NCBI GenBank assembly: GCA_020350905.1
Contig: CP070843.1
Location: 539,165-548,375 of the forward strand
DNA from: Deltaproteobacteria bacterium
GTDB taxonomy: Bacteria; Desulfobacterota; Syntrophobacteria; BM002
DNA: 9,211 bases
Reading direction: 5' to 3'
Positions 1 to 6,602 of this stretch are shown in pieces. Position numbers and translations under genes: made by a program. The first letter of the stretch is position 1. Every line of letters begins with the position of its first letter. The notes beneath the pieces were generated by a model. That model was not told the origin of the DNA and did not search any database. It worked only from the letters and a program-made list of their open reading frames with translations.

Positions 1-105
1 CCAGATAGGCAAAGATGTTTCGCTATCAGGATCTTTTAACACAACGATGGGCGTATTCGTCTGCGGGTCCATGGTGAGACCCGATATTATCATTTCCCGC
101 ACCAT
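1..105 (-). CDS. Bifunctional nuclease (BFN/DUF151) family protein, N-terminal 35 codons only
   Basis: Only the first 35 codons lie in the window; the gene runs off the left edge. Translation from the ATG at 105-103 gives MVREMIISGLTMDPQTNTPI, then VVLKDPDSETSLPIW. This is the characteristic opening of the DUF151/BFN domain: a short strand, GL..DP, P-V-V-L-K, and LPIW leading into the usual IG..EA segment. Family members are small proteins annotated as bifunctional DNase/RNase, a function shown only for a few plant and bacterial homologues. The start is supported by a Shine-Dalgarno AAGGAGAG about 5 bases upstream. The start codon lies inside the end of miaB (stop at 92-90), so the two genes overlap by 16 bases and are probably translationally coupled. 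The family call is fairly sure; the biochemical role in this organism is unknown. Confidence 0.85.
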   Translation of the reverse strand, partial: MVREMIISGLTMDPQTNTPIVVLKDPDSETSLPIW

Positions 106-1484
106 GATCTCTCCTTCACAACCTTCAGGCTCACATTATCTTCCATACAAACCACACCCTCCAAGGAGTGGGCATGTCCTGCGGTAATCAAAACAGGTAT
201 CTCCTCACCAACCAGCTCTGGCGGTCCCTGAAAATTCACCACCCGGTTCTGTGGAGTTCTGCCACTGAGCTGGGATCCTCCGACCTGACTTGGACCTTCC
301 ACCAATACCCGAGTGGTTTGCCCAACCTGTACTTTGTTCTTTTTGAGGGTTATGCGCTTTTGCAAACTCTGCAGAATTTGCAGTCGCTGCAATTTAACTC
401 TTTCCTCCACCTTTCCATCCAGACGGCTGGCCGCCGTCTGTGGTCTATCAGAGTATTTAAAAGAGAAAAGCGCATCGAAGCGAACTTCCTCCAACAGGCT
501 GAGGCTCTCCTGAAAATCTTCCTCATTCTCACCGGGAAATCCAACAATCATGTCTGAGGATACCGCCACGTCCTCTCTTATTGCCTTCAACTCTTTCACC
601 AGTCGAAGGTAGTGTTCCCGGGTGTACCCCCGCTTCATTCGTTTTAGAATCCGGTCAGATCCTGATTGCACCGGAAGATGGATGTGAGGGCAAAGTGGCT
701 CGATATCCGCAAAACACTGCATGAGTGATGGCGACAGGTCTTTTGGGTGAGAGGTTGTAAAACGAATCCGCAGCACCCCTTCCACTTGGGCTACTCGTCT
801 CAGCAAGCCAGCAAAATTGAGTTCCTCCGCAACTCCCTGGCCGTAGGAGTTCACATTTTGGCCCAAAAGGGTGACCTCCCGTGCGCCGCACTCAACCAGG
901 CTTGCCACCTCCCGGACAATCTCGTCGCTCGGACGGCTTCGCTCCTGACCGCGGACCATTGGCACTACGCAGTAGGTGCAGAAGTTGTCACAACCTCTCA
1001 TGATGGTTACGTAAGCGCTCACTCCAGGCCTGCACAGCTGCGACCGACCGTCAGACTCATCACCAAAATCGTAGGAAAAATCCAGAAAGGCTTGCCGTTC
1101 TCCGATAGTTTCATAACGAGCGAGCATGGCCGGGACTCTACTGACGCCATGAGTCCCAACCACGAGATCCAGGTGTGGCAGTCGTCGCAACAGATCCTCG
1201 CCATACTGCTGAGCCACGCAGCCACCGAGAGCCACTACCAATCCCGGCCGGCTGCGTTTGAGCTGCTTGAGACGGCCCAGGTAACTGAATGCCTTTTGCT
1301 CGGCTTTGTCGCGAACAGTGCAGGTGTTGATGAAGATAAAATCCGCCTGGCGATAATCATCTACAGGCTGGAAATCTTCCTCATCAAGGATTTCAACCAA
1401 ACGTTCACTGTCGTAATGATTCATCTGGCAGCCGAATGTTCGGATAAACAGCCGCCTGACCTTTCTATCGCCAATTGTGCTCAC
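90..1484 (-). CDS. miaB: tRNA (N6-isopentenyladenosine-37-C2)-methylthiotransferase MiaB
   Basis: Radical-SAM enzyme that converts i6A37 to ms2i6A37 in tRNAs reading UNN codons. The 464-residue length is normal for the family. Visible parts are the N-terminal UPF0004 domain with its three cluster cysteines (C19 in FGCQMN, C55 in NTCTVRDKAE, C89 in GGCVAQ), the radical-SAM CxxxCxxC motif at C165/C169/C172 (RGCDNFCTYC), the GQNVNSYG segment near residue 210, and a C-terminal TRAM RNA-binding domain at roughly 384-446. VRDKAE and GQNVNSYG favour MiaB over the paralogues MtaB and RimO. The start is a GTG at 1484-1482 behind an AGGA about 8 bases upstream. The gene lies 23 bases after the cNMP-domain gene and overlaps the BFN gene, so all three are likely cotranscribed. 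A perfect palindrome covers the start codon. Confidence 0.97.
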   Translation of the reverse strand: MSTIGDRKVRRLFIRTFGCQMNHYDSERLVEILDEEDFQPVDDYRQADFIFINTCTVRDKAEQKAFSYLGRLKQLKRSRPGLVVALGGCVAQQYGEDLLRRLPHLDLVVGTHGVSRVPAMLARYETIGERQAFLDFSYDFGDESDGRSQLCRPGVSAYVTIMRGCDNFCTYCVVPMVRGQERSRPSDEIVREVASLVECGAREVTLLGQNVNSYGQGVAEELNFAGLLRRVAQVEGVLRIRFTTSHPKDLSPSLMQCFADIEPLCPHIHLPVQSGSDRILKRMKRGYTREHYLRLVKELKAIREDVAVSSDMIVGFPGENEEDFQESLSLLEEVRFDALFSFKYSDRPQTAASRLDGKVEERVKLQRLQILQSLQKRITLKKNKVQVGQTTRVLVEGPSQVGGSQLSGRTPQNRVVNFQGPPELVGEEIPVLITAGHAHSLEGVVCMEDNVSLKVVKERSWCGK

Positions 1485-1488
1485 AATT
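1473..1488. repeat. Perfect palindrome over the miaB start codon
   Basis: AATTGTG-CT-CACAATT: two perfect 7-base arms separated by 2 bases, covering the miaB GTG start. It resembles half of a symmetric lac-type operator or a shortened CRP-like TGTGA dyad. It could be an operator or could fold the initiation region of the mRNA. Function is unproven. Confidence 0.5.
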
Positions 1489-1507
1489 CAGTCCTGATGT
1501 TCGTTTC

Positions 1508-2040
1508 TCATTCCTTCTTCAGCCTCGTGATCTCCCTTGTGGCCTGAGATAGCCGTTTGGCCAAAGTGCGAATGATCCTTTTAGCGATCTCCGGATGCTC
1601 CTCAATCATATCCTGGATGTTGTCGGCTGAATAGGCCTGGATCACACTACTACCTTTGGAAATTATTGTAGCCGAGCGCACCTTGCCCAACACGCTAGCC
1701 ATTTCGCCAAAAAACTCGCCGGGGTTCGTAATACGCCCGACTTCCCTGCCACCTTTGAAGACCACTAATCCCGGCTCGGTGGATAACAGTTTGAAGATGT
1801 CGGTTTCACTGGCCCCCTCTTCGATAATGGCCTCGTTGTCTCCGTAGAGAAGAACGCCTATATTTTCCGCTCTCCAAGAATGGCAAGCCGTCGCCCGTGG
1901 TGGGTGACCTTAACGTTACCGCTGAGCACTACACAATAATGACTGCTGTGCTCACCTTCGGCAATGATTTCCTCATCTTCTCCGTAGGTACTGATCTCCA
2001 GGGCCGTTGCCCAGTCTTCCAGGTCAACACCTTCCTGCAA
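1508..2040 (-). pseudogene. Cyclic-nucleotide-binding-domain protein, interrupted by a frameshift
   Basis: Two open frames on the minus strand together encode one protein. The upstream frame (TTG at 2040 to TAG at 1858) starts MQEGVDLEDWATALEIST and reads half of a cNMP beta-roll (EIIAEGEHSSHYCVVLSGNV). The downstream frame (from about 1861 to TAA at 1508) holds a complete cNMP domain with NEAIIEEGASETDIF and an intact phosphate-binding cassette GEFFGEMASVLGKVRSATI, keeping its Glu and Arg. It ends in a short helix with no DNA-binding domain, so this is not a CRP-type regulator. The downstream frame has no start codon before GTG at 1765, which is inside the domain. One extra A in the A4 run at 1863-1866 would join the frames into about 177 residues. 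A GTG start at 2054 is possible only with a second added A at 2041-2044. This is either a sequencing error or a real lesion. The stop lies 23 bases before miaB. Confidence 0.75.
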
Positions 2041-2173
2041 TTTTCATCCGCCACGGCGTCACCATGCCAACCCCAGCGAGGGAGGCTGTTCTGTGCGGCG
2101 GCACGTAAGGACTAGACCCATGAGGGTTAATCTTTATCCCAGCCGCCCGCAATTTTCAAGAGCAAAGCATTCT

Positions 2174-2419
2174 TTATGCAACCGGACTGATCCGCTTGAG
2201 CTCCAGTTCTTGACCCAAGGCTTCCAGTAAAACCTTCAGACTAGCATGACGTCCAGGCGGTACTGCCATCTGCACGAGCCCCTTCTGAGGATCCAGCGTG
2301 GTTAGCGTTGTCAGTCCCTCATATGCCTCCAGGATAAATTTCAGATAGTGGATTTCGTGAGGATCAACCTGGTATATCCACAGGGTTGAACGCTGTTGAG
2401 GACTGACTCTAACAGCCAT
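2174..2419 (-). CDS. DUF4911 family small protein
   Basis: 81-residue cytoplasmic protein with no signal peptide or membrane segment. The sequence has the pattern I associate with DUF4911: a short strand (TLWIYQVDPHEIHYLKFILE), an EAYEGL turn, a TLDPQKGLVQMAVPP strand pair and a C-terminal helix (LKVLLEALGQEL). That reads as a compact beta-alpha-beta fold. Such proteins are common in Desulfobacterota and have no known function. The ATG at 2419-2417 follows a good Shine-Dalgarno (AGGTGA, 3 bases upstream). It is the first gene of the minus-strand group and faces recJ across a 338-base divergent region. About 130 bases separate it from the cNMP-domain gene, so it may or may not be cotranscribed with it. 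The family assignment is from memory of the pattern and moderately sure. Confidence 0.7.
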   Translation of the reverse strand: MAVRVSPQQRSTLWIYQVDPHEIHYLKFILEAYEGLTTLTTLDPQKGLVQMAVPPGRHASLKVLLEALGQELELKRISPVA

Positions 2420-2501
2420 TGGTCACCTCATGGAAACAGTGTCGCCACGTTACCATGTTTAGTTAGTGGTTACAACAGTAAAGCCATGCGGCTGTTTGTT
2501 C

Positions 2502-2530
2502 TTGACTTGCGCGTACAGTTGCGATTTATT
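2502..2530 (+). promoter_or_regulatory. Candidate sigma-70 promoter for recJ
   Basis: TTGACT (2502-2507) and TTTATT (2525-2530) are separated by 17 bases, matching 5/6 and 4/6 of the consensus. It would give a recJ leader of about 220 bases that contains the inverted-repeat element. It is a pattern match only. Confidence 0.35.
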
Positions 2531-2563
2531 GTCGCAGACCATGACTAATTGACGCGAAGAGGG

Positions 2564-2670
2564 CTGACGCGGAGACGCGGGGCAAAAACCTGAAAATAAT
2601 GTTTATTCGGTTACAACTCATCGCAATACATCCTAGTAACTATCTCCGTGTCACCGAGTCTCCGTGTCAG
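2564..2670. repeat. Imperfect inverted repeat of the ACGCGGAGAC type with inner direct repeats
   Basis: Left arm CTGACGCGGAGACGCGGGG (2564-2582) matches the reverse complement of 2652-2670 at 16 of 19 positions, with a 69-base spacer. The right arm also contains two exact copies of TCTCCGTGTCA (2643-2653 and 2659-2669), and a diverged third copy TCTCCACGTCA lies at 2684-2694. It looks like a dispersed intergenic repeat; no coding capacity is visible. Confidence 0.55.
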
Positions 2671-2757
2671 GTTTTCTCGGGGTTCTCCACGTCATCGCCT
2701 CTGGTTGCCCTTCATTCTTTAGCCGCTCACAGTTGACTACCAGGGCAGGACAAGCAC

Positions 2758-4500
2758 ATGAAGAACACTGAGTCCACTCCAGACACGATCCAGGGAGTCC
2801 GCTACCTGTGGCAGCTAGAAGCCCCCTCTCTCGACCGGGCCAAGGAGATTGCAACGGCCCTCGGGCTACCCCCTTTGGTGGCCCTGATTCTCACCACTCG
2901 GCACATCACTTCTACAACTCAGGCTAACGATTACCTCTTTTCCCGGCTAGAAAACCTTCACCCTCCAGACAATATGCCAGATCTCGATAAAGCGGTTACT
3001 CGCATCGTTAGAGCTTTAGAGCAAGGAGAGCAGATCGCTGTCTACGGCGACTATGACGTAGACGGTATTACTGCCACCGCGCTGCTGGTTCATTTCCTTT
3101 CCTCGTTAGATGGGGCAGTACGTTGGTACATACCGCATCGTCTTCAGGAAGGCTACGGTCTCAACAGTAAAGCTCTTCAAGCTATGCATGGCGAGGGTGT
3201 CACTTTGGTCATCACCGTGGACTGCGGTAGTACGAATCATGAGGCTATCGAATTGGCTGGGAAACTTGGACTGGATGTAATTGTCACCGACCATCACCTG
3301 GCGCCACATTCCCTTCCGGCAGCCATCGCCCTGGTAAATCCCAAACGGAGTGAAGAAACAGAAGAACTCTGGGATCTGGCTGGCGTCGGTGTTGCCTTCT
3401 ACCTTGCCGCCGCGCTTCGAGCCCGCTTCCGCCGCGCGGGCCGGTGGACCACCTCTGAGCAACCCAACCTCAAGAAATATCTCGACTGGGTCGCCCTCGG
3501 CACATTAGCAGACATGGCCCCTCTCACCGGTACTAACCGGATTCTCGCACGTTTCGGTCTTGTAGAACTCTCCCGAACTTCCAACTGCGGGCTGCGTGCT
3601 CTCAAGGCAATCTGTGGTCTGGAGAAAAATACAATCAGTGACTGGGACGTCTTGTTTCGGTTGGGCCCCCGTCTCAATGCTCCTGGACGTTTGGCGAGCG
3701 GAGACCTGGCTGTGCGCTTTCTCCTTAGTACTGATTCTGCTGAGGCCCGGAACCTGGCCTTTGAACTCGAGGAACTCAACCGACGGCGCCAGTATGAGGA
3801 AAAAGAGCTGCTGGCCGAGGCTTTGTACCTTGTCGAGGCGGATAGTTCTTTAGAGCAAAGTAGCTCATTGGTTCTTGCTTCACCCGGCTGGCACAAGGGA
3901 CTACTGGGTCTCGTCGCCTCCCGCCTCGTCGAACGCTTCAACAAACCGACCATCCTCCTCACTCAAGTGGACCAGCACTGGGAAGGGTCCGGGCGCAGTT
4001 TTGGTACCTTCGATCTTTATCAGGCACTGTATAGCTGCAGAGATCACCTGGTGCGCTTCGGCGGCCATAAGCAGGCAGCAGGACTGGGCCTCAAAAAAGA
4101 ACTACTGACCGAATTCCGCACTGCATTTGAAAGCATTGTGGAGGAGCAAATGGACCCGGAAGACATCCGCCGAACAATGAAAGTGGACGCTATGGTTCAT
4201 CTTGACGAGATTAATCCTGAGCTGATGGCATATCTTGAACGAATGCAACCTTACGGAGTAGGCAATCCAGAGCCCGTTTTCTGCTGCCGTGGTTTTCAGG
4301 TGGAGAGTCTGCAGATACTCAAGGGGTGCCATTTGCAGTTGCGGTTGAGGCAGGGAAAAGCCCGCCTCGGCGCCATTGGCTTCAACTTCATTGAGTCCGA
4401 TCATCCACCTCCAGTTCCAGAGTGGCTGCTCTTCAGCCCCAGATGGAACCATTGGCAGGGCGAGAGCCGCATTCAGTTGAACATCATCGACTACCGCTAG
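2758..4500 (+). CDS. recJ: Single-stranded-DNA-specific exonuclease RecJ
   Basis: 5'-3' single-strand exonuclease that acts in RecF-pathway recombination, mismatch repair and base-excision repair. Its 580 residues match the family length. The DHH phosphoesterase domain shows AVYGDYDVDGITA (metal-binding aspartates in YGDYDVDG, 96-103), ITVDCG (154-157) and the signature VTDHH (DHH at 178-180). The DHHA1 part carries FGGHKQAAGL (GGHKQAAG, 435-442), and a C-terminal OB-like domain follows to residue 578. All metal ligands of the signature motifs are present. The ATG at 2758 has a GCAGGA about 7 bases upstream. The 5' neighbour is divergent and the next gene starts about 200 bases downstream behind its own candidate promoter, so recJ may be transcribed alone. 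Confidence 0.97.
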   Translation: MKNTESTPDTIQGVRYLWQLEAPSLDRAKEIATALGLPPLVALILTTRHITSTTQANDYLFSRLENLHPPDNMPDLDKAVTRIVRALEQGEQIAVYGDYDVDGITATALLVHFLSSLDGAVRWYIPHRLQEGYGLNSKALQAMHGEGVTLVITVDCGSTNHEAIELAGKLGLDVIVTDHHLAPHSLPAAIALVNPKRSEETEELWDLAGVGVAFYLAAALRARFRRAGRWTTSEQPNLKKYLDWVALGTLADMAPLTGTNRILARFGLVELSRTSNCGLRALKAICGLEKNTISDWDVLFRLGPRLNAPGRLASGDLAVRFLLSTDSAEARNLAFELEELNRRRQYEEKELLAEALYLVEADSSLEQSSSLVLASPGWHKGLLGLVASRLVERFNKPTILLTQVDQHWEGSGRSFGTFDLYQALYSCRDHLVRFGGHKQAAGLGLKKELLTEFRTAFESIVEEQMDPEDIRRTMKVDAMVHLDEINPELMAYLERMQPYGVGNPEPVFCCRGFQVESLQILKGCHLQLRLRQGKARLGAIGFNFIESDHPPPVPEWLLFSPRWNHWQGESRIQLNIIDYR

Positions 4501-4535
4501 GATTTTAGACTGTCGATTGCAGATTGTAGATTGGA
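4501..4535 (+). repeat. Degenerate heptanucleotide tandem repeat (GATTGNA) after the recJ stop codon
   Basis: Five head-to-tail 7-base units start directly after the recJ stop: GATTTTA, GACTGTC, GATTGCA, GATTGTA, GATTGGA. An inverted copy TCTGCAATC lies at 4558-4566 and pairs perfectly with GATTGCAGA at 4515-4523. ATTGCAG (4545-4551) and CTGCAAT (4559-4565) form a 7-bp hairpin with a 7-base loop. No U-run follows, so this is not a standard terminator. Confidence 0.55.
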
Positions 4536-4583
4536 AAACAAAGAATTGCAGTCGCACTCTGCAATCATGAGAGGTAAAAATCC

Positions 4584-4612
4584 TTGCCAACGACAAGGCC
4601 CTGTGCTAGTAA
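4584..4612 (+). promoter_or_regulatory. Candidate extended -10 promoter for the FlgT_N-like gene
   Basis: TTGCCA (4584-4589), a 17-base spacer and TAGTAA (4607-4612) preceded by TGC, the extended -10 motif. Transcription would begin near 4618-4620, at the left arm of an 8-bp stem. The -10 itself matches only 3/6 of the consensus. Confidence 0.3.
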
Positions 4613-4672
4613 AATGGAGCCCTGCCGATGACCGCTTTCGGCGCAGCGACGGCAGGACCAGCCACAGGGCTC
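4598..4672 (+). promoter_or_regulatory. Nested and mutually exclusive stems upstream of the FlgT_N-like gene
   Basis: Outer stem GCCCTGTG (4598-4605) with CACAGGGC (4663-4670), inner stem CCTGCCG (4621-4627) with CGGCAGG (4650-4656), and a small CGC/GCG apex (4633-4643). GAGCCCTG (4617-4624) can instead pair perfectly with CAGGGCTC (4665-4672), which destroys both the outer and the inner stem. No U-run follows. I recognise no known riboswitch or RNA family. Confidence 0.45.
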
Positions 4673-4704
4673 TTCCTAACCGCTAACATTCGGCATTGAA
4701 GGGG

Positions 4705-5898
4705 ATGATGAAAGCTCTACTGTATAAGGTTTCTTGGGCCGTGTTTGTCTTGTGGTTGTTCTTCTTCGCCCTTTCTTCTCCTGCCCCAGCCCAGGATAAA
4801 GATCTGAACAGACCGCTGGTGGCCTCTGGCACGAGGCCCATGCGGGAACAGGACTCGGCAGACGCACGAAAGCTGGCCCTGGAGGAGGCTTTACGCGCTG
4901 CTGTGGAACAGGCTCTCGGCTGGCTCCTTCCTTCCGGCCGCATAGTCCGCTATTATCCGCTCCTGTTGGATCACATCCTCAAGGAACCCATGAGTTACAT
5001 CCAGGACTATCAGATAGTGCACGAAGGTGTGACATTTGGACTCTACCGGGTGACCGTGCTGACAACCCTATACACCGAGGGGCTGACGCGTAAATTGCGC
5101 CGTCTTGGTTTGTTTCTGGCAGCCAGCGAGCGTCCCCGGATTGCGATCCTGGTTGCTGAGCGCACCAGCCCTGAGGGCCCCTGGCATTGGTGGTGGCAGA
5201 CTTCGCTGGTGGAACATCGACAGTTTATATTTTCCCAGGCTCTGGCAAAGCTCATGTCTGACCAGGGTTTGGTGCCACTAGATCCGAATCTGCTCCTGGA
5301 GAGCTTACCTGAGGATCCGATCTACCAGGAACCTATATTGACTGATGAGCAGGGTGGAGCCTTGGCTAAGGCTCTGGGAGCGGATGTGGCCATGCTGGGT
5401 CAGGTTACTCACCGACCTGCCAGCACGGGTTCACCTGGAATGGCTAGCGGATCTCTACGAGCAGTGCGAGTGGAAAATGGTAAGATTCTTGCCCGGGTCT
5501 CCGGCACTGCCCAGGTCCAGCCTTCCAGCGAGCATGTAGCATCTGACTACGGTTTTCCTGCCTTGGCAGAACGTTTGGCCCCACACCTGGTGGATGGTGT
5601 GCTGACTCCCTTTGTCGCCGTATCCCGTGCCCTTAAGGAGGTTACCCTCCAGGTTGAAGGAGTGAGGTCCTATGGCGATCTCCTCCTTATCAAGGAGCAC
5701 CTCCAACGCGCTCCTGTGGTAAAGGAAATCAGGCAGATTCAGCTGAAGACCGACCTGGGATCTTTTACCCTCGTTTTAGCGGGGAATCTCGAAGACTTGG
5801 AAAGTGCACTGGAGGATCACGACTTTGGCACTTTTATTACCAGCGCCGAAGTGACCGACGAAAACTTCATAGCAGTGACTATCCTCAGCAAGAGGTAA
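4705..5898 (+). CDS. Exported protein with FlgT N-terminal-like domain, function unknown
   Basis: About 397 residues from ATG 4705. Residues 1-29 form a Sec signal peptide: a lysine-bearing n-region, a hydrophobic core (WAVFVLWLFFFAL) and an APA|QD cleavage site. There is no lipobox cysteine, so a soluble periplasmic protein is expected. The first mature domain (about 38-130) has a FlgT_N-like pattern: an ADARKLALEEALRAAVEQALG helix, then YIQDYQIVHEG and GLYRVTVLTTL. The rest resembles repeated alpha/beta units, with VTLQVEGVRSYGDLLLIKEHL near the C terminus. FlgT is a flagellar basal-body protein in Vibrio, but no flagellar gene is nearby, so that role is not implied. An upstream TTG (4696) lacks a Shine-Dalgarno. 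ATG 4705 or 4708 follows AAGGGG unusually closely. It lies 12 bases before pgsA and is probably cotranscribed with it. Confidence 0.65.
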   Translation: MMKALLYKVSWAVFVLWLFFFALSSPAPAQDKDLNRPLVASGTRPMREQDSADARKLALEEALRAAVEQALGWLLPSGRIVRYYPLLLDHILKEPMSYIQDYQIVHEGVTFGLYRVTVLTTLYTEGLTRKLRRLGLFLAASERPRIAILVAERTSPEGPWHWWWQTSLVEHRQFIFSQALAKLMSDQGLVPLDPNLLLESLPEDPIYQEPILTDEQGGALAKALGADVAMLGQVTHRPASTGSPGMASGSLRAVRVENGKILARVSGTAQVQPSSEHVASDYGFPALAERLAPHLVDGVLTPFVAVSRALKEVTLQVEGVRSYGDLLLIKEHLQRAPVVKEIRQIQLKTDLGSFTLVLAGNLEDLESALEDHDFGTFITSAEVTDENFIAVTILSKR

Positions 5899-5910
5899 GC
5901 CTCTCCTCCC

Positions 5911-6468
5911 ATGACCATTCCGAATTTCCTCACAATCTTGCGCGTCCTGCTGACGCCGGTGCTGGTTATTTTACTCCTCGAGGAGCGCCTCAGTGAGGCC
6001 CTTTTCGTCTTTATAATAGCAGGAGTTACTGACGGACTCGACGGTCTGATAGCCAGACTGTATAAACAGAAATCCAGGCTGGGCGCCTTCCTAGATCCGC
6101 TGGCGGACAAGTTGCTTCTCGTTACCACCTACGTAATTTTGGCCGTCCAGAGTCTGGTTCCAAGCTGGCTCACCGTTATTGTTCTCAGCCGGGACGTGCT
6201 CATCGTTTTGGGGGTATTCGTTCTATTCATGCAAAATCTACCTTTTGAAATCAAACCTACCCTTGCCAGTAAACTGACCACCTGTACCCAGATCATTACC
6301 GCAATTGTCACCATGGCAACAGCCTTGGCTGCGCCTCATCCGCTTCTCAAACATATGCTTTTTTACCTCACTGGCGCGGTCACGATTGTGTCCTGGGCTC
6401 AATATATGGTTCGGGGAGTCCGCATTATGCAGAAAGCCGGGGACAGTCAGAAAAACAAGAGGATGTAA
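5911..6468 (+). CDS. pgsA: CDP-diacylglycerol--glycerol-3-phosphate 3-phosphatidyltransferase
   Basis: Inner-membrane enzyme that makes phosphatidylglycerol phosphate from CDP-diacylglycerol and glycerol 3-phosphate, the committed step to phosphatidylglycerol and cardiolipin. Its 185 residues match PgsA. The CDP-alcohol phosphatidyltransferase signature D-G-x2-A-R-x8-G-x3-D-x3-D is complete (D44, G45, A48, R49, G58, D62, D66), with the usual extra aspartate D41. The opening MTIPNFLTILRVLLTPVLV is typical of PgsA and supports the ATG at 5911. Several hydrophobic segments (about 8-23, 28-40, 67-103 and beyond 120) give a multi-spanning protein. No Shine-Dalgarno sits at normal distance. AGAGG overlaps the end of the upstream gene 15 bases away, so coupled translation is likely. 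Other CDP-alcohol transferases share the motif, but length and N terminus favour PgsA. Confidence 0.93.
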   Translation: MTIPNFLTILRVLLTPVLVILLLEERLSEALFVFIIAGVTDGLDGLIARLYKQKSRLGAFLDPLADKLLLVTTYVILAVQSLVPSWLTVIVLSRDVLIVLGVFVLFMQNLPFEIKPTLASKLTTCTQIITAIVTMATALAAPHPLLKHMLFYLTGAVTIVSWAQYMVRGVRIMQKAGDSQKNKRM

Positions 6469-6556
6469 ACGCTGGGCACGCACAAGCCATTCATAAAATA
6501 TCCGGGCTAGAATTGGGAGGCAGTGTATCGCTTCCAGGATCCATCGGAAATTTTTC

Positions 6557-6583
6557 TTGACAGTGACTACCTGTCTTGATACT
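6557..6583 (+). promoter_or_regulatory. Candidate promoter of the tRNA-Val gene
   Basis: Perfect -35 TTGACA (6557-6562) and GATACT (6578-6583, 4/6) with a short 15-base spacer. Transcription would begin about 10-15 bases before the tRNA. GACAG (6559-6563) and CTGTC (6571-6575) form a small dyad over the -35 and spacer. Confidence 0.4.
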
Positions 6584-6602
6584 TAGTATATGCTTTAATC
6601 AT

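Larger units (their letters stand above)
2420..2757. other. Divergent intergenic region between the DUF4911 gene and recJ
   Basis: 338 bases without a supported gene. It must hold promoters for both directions. A candidate plus-strand promoter lies at 2502-2530. No convincing minus-strand promoter was found. The centre carries an imperfect inverted repeat (2564-2582 against 2652-2670) and three TCTCC..GTCA direct repeats (2643, 2659, 2684). Confidence 0.7.

Noticed and set aside
747..1547. 266-codon plus-strand open frame opposite miaB
   Set aside because: It lies antisense to a clearly assigned gene, and its translation shows no recognisable domain. It is a shadow of miaB codon usage.
2162..2174. 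GCAT/ATGC hairpin at the stop of the DUF4911 gene as a terminator
   Set aside because: Only a 4-bp stem, with an interrupted U-run.
3399..3962. 187-codon minus-strand open frame inside recJ
   Set aside because: Arg/Ser-rich low-complexity translation opposite conserved recJ; a shadow frame.
4102..4596. 164-codon minus-strand open frame across the end of recJ and the gap
   Set aside because: Mostly antisense to recJ, with no family resemblance and no convincing ribosome-binding site.
6516..6555. GGAGGC/GCTTCC hairpin downstream of pgsA as a terminator
   Set aside because: The nearest T-run begins about 15 bases after the stem, so it is not a standard intrinsic terminator.
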